The translations under genes were made by a program, and so were the position numbers. Of a stretch of DNA of 5,253 nucleotides, positions 1-3,991 are shown piece by piece. Source of the stretch: Sulfurovum sp. (GTDB taxonomy: Bacteria; Campylobacterota; Campylobacteria; Campylobacterales; Sulfurovaceae); assembly GCA_027083995.1 (NCBI GenBank), contig JALWME010000071.1, positions 1 through 5,253 of the forward strand, in the 5' to 3' direction. The notes under the pieces were generated by a model. That model was not told the origin of the DNA. It did not search any database and saw only the letters and a program-made list of their open reading frames with translations. How positions within the stretch are numbered: the first letter of the stretch is position 1; the number at the start of each line of letters is the position of its first letter.

Positions 1-388
1 CCTTTATGAGAAGAGAAATGATGCAGGGTATCCTCTGCTGAGAGTATTTTTCGGGCAAAGAAGATACCTTCGCGATGAGCCAAAAAATAGTTCCATAACT
101 CAGCATAATGACAAGCAGACCAATGGGAATAGCCCAAAGCATTTCGTAGTGTTTGAAACTTAGTACTATCCACCAAAACCAAAGCAAAGCGATGAATAAG
201 CCTGAAAAAAACCATACTTTCTTGCTGCTGTCAAGGAGTAGATAGAGTGAAATTAGACCCAAAATCGTATTTGACAGTGGATAAGAAAAGCCCCAATGGT
301 TAAGGTAGATAAAGCCAGAACTCAGTACTGCAATGAACAAGCCTCTTGTTATCTCATTAGTGCTAAAATAATAACTTATTTTATTCAA
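1..388 (-). CDS. lnt: Apolipoprotein N-acyltransferase Lnt, N-terminal part (3' end outside window)
   Basis: Lnt transfers the third acyl chain onto the N-terminal cysteine of lipoproteins in the inner membrane. The minus strand is open for 129 codons and runs off the left edge. The protein is strongly hydrophobic: membrane segments at about residues 16-30, 38-53, 58-78 and 84-106. Residues 62-81 (S-G-L-F, then WFWWIVLSF, then H-Y) match the aromatic G-x-x-W-x-x-x-S signature of the Lnt N-terminal domain. The catalytic nitrilase-like domain (Glu-Lys-Cys) would lie beyond the edge. The start is TTG at 388-386: it has GAGGA at the right distance and an in-frame TGA four codons upstream, and the first in-frame ATG is only at residue 83. 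The gene is divergent from yajC-secD-secF, the arrangement I recall from Campylobacter. The identification is by motif and context only. Confidence 0.85.
   Translation of the reverse strand, partial: MNKISYYFSTNEITRGLFIAVLSSGFIYLNHWGFSYPLSNTILGLISLYLLLDSSKKVWFFSGLFIALLWFWWIVLSFKHYEMLWAIPIGLLVIMLSYGTIFWLIAKVSSLPEKYSQQRIPCIISLLIK
361..369 (+). promoter_or_regulatory. Possible extended -10 promoter for yajC-secD-secF
   Basis: TGCTAAAAT has the TGn extended -10 motif followed by TAAAAT (one mismatch from TATAAT). It sits about 31 nt before the yajC ATG, inside the lnt reading frame. No convincing -35 box is seen at the right distance, which is common for sigma-70 promoters in Campylobacterota. 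The call rests on sequence resemblance alone in AT-rich DNA. Confidence 0.3.
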
Positions 389-399
389 AAGGATTCCTC
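386..399. promoter_or_regulatory. Interleaved ribosome binding sites of divergent lnt and yajC
   Basis: On the plus strand AAAAGGA (387-393) lies 6 nt before the yajC ATG. On the minus strand GAGGA (399-395) lies 6 nt before the lnt TTG. The yajC site therefore overlaps the lnt start codon, and the lnt site abuts the yajC start codon. Only 11 bp separate the two start codons, so neither promoter can fit between the genes. Confidence 0.75.
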
Positions 400-684
400 A
401 TGGAACAACAAGGTAGCGTTATTGGTTCATTTTTGCCACTTATTATTTTATTTGCAATTTTTTATTTTTTAATCATTAGACCACAACAAAAGCACCAAAA
501 AGCACACAAGCTCATGCTTGAGGCACTTCAAAAAGGTGATAAAATCATCACTACAGGAGGCTTGATAGCAGTTGTTGTGAAGCCTGAAGAAGATTTTATC
601 AAAATCAAACTAAATGATGACACTGTTGTGAAATTAGACAGAGCATATGTATCAAAAAAGGTAGAGTTGGGTGAAGACGCTTAA
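400..684 (+). CDS. yajC: Preprotein translocase subunit YajC
   Basis: YajC is a small inner-membrane protein that joins SecD and SecF in the accessory complex of the SecYEG translocon; its exact role is minor and it is usually dispensable. The 94-residue protein has one N-terminal membrane helix (about residues 9-26), then the family hallmark IIRPQQK (25-31), and a soluble tail with KGDKIITTGGL (45-55), the conserved turn of the YajC C-terminal domain. Length is typical. The ATG follows AAAAGGA with a 6-nt gap. It is the first gene of yajC-secD-secF and overlaps secD by 14 nt, suggesting translational coupling. Confidence 0.95.
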   Translation: MEQQGSVIGSFLPLIILFAIFYFLIIRPQQKHQKAHKLMLEALQKGDKIITTGGLIAVVVKPEEDFIKIKLNDDTVVKLDRAYVSKKVELGEDA

Positions 685-2251
685 TTATAGAGTAGTACTT
701 TTGGCTTTTGCACTTATTTTTGGTATCGTATTTTCGATGCCATCATTGACACAAAGCGAACAAGGCAAGAAGATTATTTTGGGGCTTGACCTGCAAGGCG
801 GATTACATATGTTGCTTGGTATTAAAAGTGAAGTAGCGATTGAGTCACGTACAAAGTCTATGGCTGCTACGGTGAAATATCTCTTTGATGATGAAGAGAT
901 TATCTTTGAAGACCTTCGCATCAATGAAGATGGCACAATCACTTTTGAACTTTTAGACAGTGATGATGCACCTAAAGCGAAAACATTGATAAAAAAAGAG
1001 ATAGAAGGGACAACACTTACGCAAAATGCTTTGAAGTTTTCGCTTGCTATGACCCCAGAGGAAAAAGAACGTACCAAACAAGATGCCATTGGACAAGCAG
1101 TAGATACCATACGTAACAGACTTAATGAGTTTGGACTTGCAGAGCCTACAGTGGCAAAGCAGGGGAGCGACAAGATTTTGGTTGAAGTACCAGGTATCGA
1201 AAATAGAGAGGACATAGAACGTCTTAAAAAACTCATTGAGCGTGCTGCACACTTGCAACTTATGGCAGTAGATGAAGATCGTATAGCAAGAGTAGAGAGC
1301 ATGAGTGACCAAGAAGCAAAAAGCTATGGTGACGTGATACTTGCAGATGTGAATACAGCCCAAAAGTACCTGCTTCGTGCCATACCTGTACTTGATGGTT
1401 CTATGCTTACAGATGCTAAAGTAGGGTTTGATGAGCAAAATCAACCACTTATTAACTTTACACTCAATGGACAAGGAGCCAAGATATTTGGTGACTTTAC
1501 TGGGAAGTATGTGGGTAAACGTATGGCAGTGGTGTTGGACAAAAAAGTCTATTCTGCTCCAGTCATCAATGAGCGTATAGGTGGAGGTCGAGTACAAATA
1601 TCTGGAAATTTCACTTTTTCTGAAGCACAAGATTTGGCTATTGCTTTGCGTTCAGGAGCACTGCTTGCACCTGTAGTCATAGAGTCTGAGCGTTTCATAG
1701 GACCTAGCCTGGGGGCGGACAGTATTAAGGCTTCTTCTTTGGCACTGGCACTTGGGTTTTTACTGGTGGTTATCTTTATGGTGGTTTACTATGGTGCTGC
1801 AGGTATTATAGCAAATGTGGCACTTATAGGAAATCTCTTTCTTATCTTGGCAGTCATGTCACTTGCAGGGGCCACACTTACCTTGCCAGGCATGGCAGGT
1901 ATTGTACTTACAGTAGGTATGGCAGTGGATGCTAATGTTATCATCAACGAACGTATTCGGGAGCTACTTCATGCGGGTAAGTCTATAGGTAAATCCATTG
2001 AAGATGGTTACAATAATGCTTTTACAGCTATTTTTGATGCGAACGTCACCACACTCATCGCAGCTGTCGTACTTGTGGTATATGGTACGGGTGCGATTAA
2101 AGGTTTTGCTATTACGATGGGTATTGGTATTGTAGCATCTATGCTTACGGCTATTGTGGGTACTCATGGTATTTATCAGTGGTTACTTCCTAAAATGGAT
2201 AAGAAAAAACTGGGCTTCTGGTTTGGTATCAAAACGAAGGAGGCAAAATAA
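671..2251 (+). CDS. secD: Protein translocase subunit SecD
   Basis: SecD, with SecF, uses the proton gradient to pull preproteins through SecYEG on the periplasmic side. The 526-residue protein has membrane helix 1 at about 7-23, the family motif LGLDLQGGLH (37-46), a large periplasmic region (about 25-350) including the LRSGALLAP segment (326-334) and GPSLG (344-348), then five more helices between about 355 and 505. The helix-4 motif GMAVDANVIINERIREL (416-432) contains Asp420, matching the proton-conducting aspartate of the SecD/RND fold; FDANVTTLIAA follows at 455-465. The start is GTG at 671 inside the end of yajC, with AAAAAAGG about 9 nt upstream; the next in-frame ATG would remove helix 1. 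It is shorter than E. coli SecD (about 615) because the first periplasmic part is smaller, which I recall as normal outside gammaproteobacteria. Confidence 0.97.
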   Translation: MKTLNYRVVLLAFALIFGIVFSMPSLTQSEQGKKIILGLDLQGGLHMLLGIKSEVAIESRTKSMAATVKYLFDDEEIIFEDLRINEDGTITFELLDSDDAPKAKTLIKKEIEGTTLTQNALKFSLAMTPEEKERTKQDAIGQAVDTIRNRLNEFGLAEPTVAKQGSDKILVEVPGIENREDIERLKKLIERAAHLQLMAVDEDRIARVESMSDQEAKSYGDVILADVNTAQKYLLRAIPVLDGSMLTDAKVGFDEQNQPLINFTLNGQGAKIFGDFTGKYVGKRMAVVLDKKVYSAPVINERIGGGRVQISGNFTFSEAQDLAIALRSGALLAPVVIESERFIGPSLGADSIKASSLALALGFLLVVIFMVVYYGAAGIIANVALIGNLFLILAVMSLAGATLTLPGMAGIVLTVGMAVDANVIINERIRELLHAGKSIGKSIEDGYNNAFTAIFDANVTTLIAAVVLVVYGTGAIKGFAITMGIGIVASMLTAIVGTHGIYQWLLPKMDKKKLGFWFGIKTKEAK

Positions 2252-3223
2252 ATGGAAATTTTTAAATATGACAAGCCACTTTCACTCATGAGTAAGAGTA
2301 AACGTTTTGGTATGATTTCAATCGTTTTACTTATCTTGTCACTAGGACTCATGGTGACTAAGGGGTTTAACTTTGGTGTTGATTTTGCAGGTGGTACACT
2401 CATACAAGTGAAGTATGAAGGCAAAGCACCCATAGAGAAGATACGAAAAGCACTGAGCGTTGACAAGAGCTATGAGAGTGCATCTGTAACATTTTTCGGT
2501 TCAGATGAAGAGGTGGTCATACGTACCAAAGCATCTTCGAATGTTTTAGGTGAAGATGTAGGCAAGAAAGTAAGCCTGCTTCTTAAAGATACGGGCAAAG
2601 CAGAAGTAAGACGTGTAGATATGATAGGTGCTAAAGTAGGTTCAGAGTTACGCACTAAAGGACTTACGGCGATGATTATTGCTATTATTGGTATTTTACT
2701 ATATGTATCGTTTAGGTTTGAGTGGCGTTTTGCAGTCGCTTCTGTGATGGCACTTGTGCATGATATTACCATTGCAATGGGCATGATAGTACTCTTTAAT
2801 GTAGAGGTAAATCTCGACATTTTAGCAGCACTTCTTACCATACTTGGGTATTCTCTAAATGATACTATCATCGTATTTGATCGTATTCGTGAGGGTATCA
2901 GAACGATTAAAAATCCAGACTTGTCTGGTATTATCGATGAATCAGTTACCCGTACACTTTCACGAACCACGCTTACGTCTCTTACAACATTTTTCGTGGT
3001 CTTAACGCTCTTTATCTTTGGTGGGGAGATTATTCATGGTTTTGCATTTACATTACTTGTAGGTGTAATTGTGGGTACATATTCATCTATCTTTGTAGCA
3101 TCACCTATACTGATGTGGTTAGGTTTTTCGGTATCTGAGTACAGACTCAACGAAGCCCAAAAGCTCAAACGTGCAAAAGAGAAAGAAAAAATGCGTGCTA
3201 TGTATGAAAATGGTACACTATGA
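2252..3223 (+). CDS. secF: Protein translocase subunit SecF
   Basis: SecF is the partner of SecD in the proton-driven accessory complex of the Sec translocon. The 323-residue protein has helix 1 at about 19-36, the motif FNFGVDFAGGTLIQV (39-53), a short periplasmic domain with GAKVG (126-130), and a C-terminal bundle of five helices (about 138-290) with VSFRFEWRFA (152-161), ALVHDI (167-172), LGYSLNDTIIVFDRIREG (198-215) and SRTTLTSLTTFF (237-248). Asp210 and Arg211 of VFDRIRE are the conserved polar residues expected in the channel. The ATG directly follows the secD stop and has a very strong AAGGAGG site (2237-2243) inside secD. The basic cytoplasmic tail ends in MRAMYENGTL (314-323), whose codons form the start of a 127-bp tandem repeat continuing after the stop. 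Confidence 0.97.
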   Translation: MEIFKYDKPLSLMSKSKRFGMISIVLLILSLGLMVTKGFNFGVDFAGGTLIQVKYEGKAPIEKIRKALSVDKSYESASVTFFGSDEEVVIRTKASSNVLGEDVGKKVSLLLKDTGKAEVRRVDMIGAKVGSELRTKGLTAMIIAIIGILLYVSFRFEWRFAVASVMALVHDITIAMGMIVLFNVEVNLDILAALLTILGYSLNDTIIVFDRIREGIRTIKNPDLSGIIDESVTRTLSRTTLTSLTTFFVVLTLFIFGGEIIHGFAFTLLVGVIVGTYSSIFVASPILMWLGFSVSEYRLNEAQKLKRAKEKEKMRAMYENGTL

Positions 3224-3317
3224 TGTTAAAGCATTTTTCTTTTCTTGCCAAAGGCAAAGCTTTAGTGAGAGGAATTTGCAAGTAGCTTTGCTGCTTGCAA
3301 AGGAGACAATGGCAAAA
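3191..3317 (+). repeat. 127-bp tandem repeat, unit 1 (secF tail plus leader-like element)
   Basis: The unit begins at the codons for MRAMYENGTL at the secF end and includes the TGA stop, a T-rich stretch, two hairpins, an AAAGGAG ribosome binding site and an ATG. It is followed without gap by unit 2, with 125 of 127 positions identical. The only differences are the two bases after the ATG (GC against AT). The unit length is not a multiple of three, so the duplicated tails lie in different frames relative to secF. Confidence 0.95.
3245..3308 (+). promoter_or_regulatory. Two-hairpin leader-like element, copy 1
   Basis: The element has a small hairpin (TTGCC, loop AAA, GGCAA; 3245-3257), a core AGCTTTAGTGAG plus AGGAATTTG (3258-3278), and a longer hairpin at 3275-3301 (arms TTTGCAAGTAGC and GCTGCTTGCAAA, loop TTT, all 12 positions paired with one G-U). 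AGGAG follows directly, then ATG at 3309. No T-run follows, so this is not an intrinsic terminator. I do not recognise it as a named riboswitch or RNA family. The layout resembles the leader of a translated gene. Confidence 0.55.
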
Positions 3318-3350
3318 ATGCGTGCTATGTATGAAAATGGTACACTATGA
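3309..3350 (+). CDS. 13-codon mini-ORF repeating the SecF C-terminus (uncertain)
   Basis: ATG follows AAAGGAG with a 3-nt gap and opens MAKMRAMYENGTL, then TGA. The last ten residues are identical to the SecF C-terminus. The strong ribosome binding site suggests it could be translated, and the two-hairpin element sits directly upstream. It may be only a by-product of duplicating the secF tail next to a start site that belonged to another gene. No function is proposed. Confidence 0.3.
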   Translation: MAKMRAMYENGTL

Positions 3351-3444
3351 TGTTAAAGCATTTTTCTTTTCTTGCCAAAGGCAAAGCTTTAGTGAGAGGA
3401 ATTTGCAAGTAGCTTTGCTGCTTGCAAAGGAGACAATGATAAAA
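3318..3444 (+). repeat. 127-bp tandem repeat, unit 2
   Basis: This is a direct copy of the preceding 127 bp, differing only at 3439-3440. The near identity points to a recent duplication or ongoing homogenisation. It contains the second secF tail (MRAMYENGTL then TGA at 3348-3350) and a second full set of the two hairpins and ribosome binding site. Confidence 0.95.
3372..3435 (+). promoter_or_regulatory. Two-hairpin leader-like element, copy 2
   Basis: This copy is identical to copy 1, 127 bp downstream. The small hairpin is at 3372-3384, the core at 3385-3405, the 12-bp hairpin at 3402-3428, and the ribosome binding site lies just before the ATG at 3436. It exists because of the tandem duplication, so it gives no independent evidence of conservation. 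Confidence 0.55.
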
Positions 3445-3477
3445 ATACGTGCCATGTATGAAAATGGTACACTATAA
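3436..3477 (+). CDS. 13-codon mini-ORF, second version (uncertain)
   Basis: ATG follows AAAGGAG and opens MIKIRAMYENGTL, then TAA. It differs from the first mini-ORF by Ala to Ile and Met to Ile, plus one silent change. The frame, stop position and ribosome binding site are all kept. This is compatible either with weak selection on the peptide or with too little time for decay. Confidence 0.3.
   Translation: MIKIRAMYENGTL
3445..3477 (+). repeat. Partial third copy of the repeat (diverged secF tail)
   Basis: These 33 bp match the first 33 bp of the 127-bp unit with three substitutions: ATG to ATA (Met to Ile), GCT to GCC (silent) and the stop TGA to TAA. The repeat identity then ends abruptly, but a related two-hairpin element reappears further on at about 3522-3577. 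The tail still encodes IRAMYENGTL. Confidence 0.9.
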
Positions 3478-3490
3478 TTTACGTTATAAT
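3473..3490 (+). promoter_or_regulatory. Possible promoter with two TATAAT boxes upstream of the DUF6394-like gene
   Basis: Two perfect -10 consensus hexamers lie at 3473-3478 and 3485-3490, about 100-120 nt before the ATG at 3592. The first overlaps the TAA stop of the third secF tail; the same place in repeat units 1 and 2 reads TATGAT. No clear -35 box is seen. A transcript starting near 3497 would include the diverged two-hairpin element in its leader. Confidence 0.4.
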
Positions 3491-3521
3491 GGCGTATTCA
3501 AAATAAATTAATCCTCTGAGA

Positions 3522-3591
3522 CTTCTAGTTGAAGCTTCAGTGAGATGAATTTGATTCGAGCTTTTGCTCGTATTGAAGAAGAAAGGGTAAT
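3522..3591 (+). promoter_or_regulatory. Two-hairpin leader element (diverged copy) of the DUF6394-like gene
   Basis: The core AGCTTCAGTGAG plus ATGAATTTG (3533-3553) matches the tandem copies at 19 of 21 positions. The hairpin that follows (3550-3577; arms TTTGATTCGAGC and GCTCGTATTGAA, loop TTTT) pairs at 11 of 12 positions despite a different stem sequence; the apical AGC-loop-GCT is shared. A weaker hairpin precedes the core (CTTC, loop TAGTT, GAAG; 3522-3534). AAAGGG (3582-3587) then leads to the ATG. Core identity with stem change suggests a structured leader RNA. No known class is assigned. Confidence 0.5.
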
Positions 3592-3930
3592 ATGAACTGG
3601 GGTAAAGTTTTTTATATATTTTTTACATTGATGTCACTTACGACATCTGCAGCATTTTTGTATGAACATTCTGTAGTAGCATTGTTTATCGCGGGATCAG
3701 TAAATATGATATCTACACTGATGAAGATAGGGGTACGTAATATACTTTCTGCTGAGCTTTTGGCAGGTTCTTTGGTAGCTGACTTACACCTTATACCTGC
3801 ATTTTTTGCATTACAGTTTTATGAGAATGAACCTTTGGCTATAGGGCTTGTCATTGGTGCAGTGGTAGCCAATGCTTATACTATTTTTGTATCTATGATA
3901 GAAAGTGCGAAAGAGAAAGCGGATTTTTAA
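3592..3930 (+). CDS. Small integral membrane protein, DUF6394-like
   Basis: The 112-residue hydrophobic protein has four likely membrane segments (about 5-23, 27-43, 53-75 and 81-103) and a short charged C-terminus (ESAKEKADF). Notable polar positions inside the hydrophobic body are KIGVRN (45-50) and the ADLHLIP stretch (63-69). It resembles the DUF6394 membrane proteins that I recall from Campylobacterota, often near the sec genes; this is from memory. No function is known to me. It is separated from secF by the repeat region and has its own candidate promoter and leader, so it may be transcribed apart from secDF. The ATG at 3592 is the first good start after AAAGGG, though the gap of 4 nt is short. 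Confidence 0.8.
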   Translation: MNWGKVFYIFFTLMSLTTSAAFLYEHSVVALFIAGSVNMISTLMKIGVRNILSAELLAGSLVADLHLIPAFFALQFYENEPLAIGLVIGAVVANAYTIFVSMIESAKEKADF

Positions 3931-3977
3931 TCTTTTATTTTAAACTTTCTTAGGTATCTTACATAAATATAGGTGCC

Positions 3978-3984
3978 AAAAGGA
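3978..3984 (+). promoter_or_regulatory. Ribosome binding site that fixes the ovoA GTG start
   Basis: AAAAGGA lies 7 nt before GTG (3992) but 16 nt before the in-frame ATG (4001). An in-frame TAA stands at 3986-3988. The GTG is therefore the better start. Confidence 0.6.
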
Positions 3985-3991
3985 ATAACAC

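Noticed and set aside
685..2970. Long open frames on the minus strand opposite secD and secF
   Set aside because: The translations have no family-like character and lie opposite strongly conserved SecD/SecF coding sequence; they are antisense shadows.
3275..3301. The 12-bp hairpin as an intrinsic terminator for the sec operon
   Set aside because: It is followed by AGGAGACAATG, not by a run of T, and the stem is not GC-rich. A leader role fits better.
3295..3477. A 60-codon plus-strand ORF running through repeat unit 2 and ending in the third secF tail
   Set aside because: It starts at a TTG inside the hairpin stem with no ribosome binding site. It is open only because 127 bp is not a multiple of three, so the out-of-frame reading joins the third tail. 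Most of its sequence is a frame-shifted reading of the repeat.
3191..3477. CRISPR array
   Set aside because: Only two full units exist, with no unique spacers between short repeats. The unit is 127 bp and contains coding sequence.
3245..3577. Remnant of an IS200/IS605-type element or a guide RNA of a TnpB system
   Set aside because: Hairpins near a conserved core recall such ends, but no transposase or TnpB fragment is visible and I cannot match the core to a known end. Kept only as an alternative to test.
3931..3991. Terminator or promoter between the DUF6394-like gene and ovoA
   Set aside because: The 61-nt AT-rich gap shows no stable hairpin with a T-run and no convincing pair of promoter boxes.
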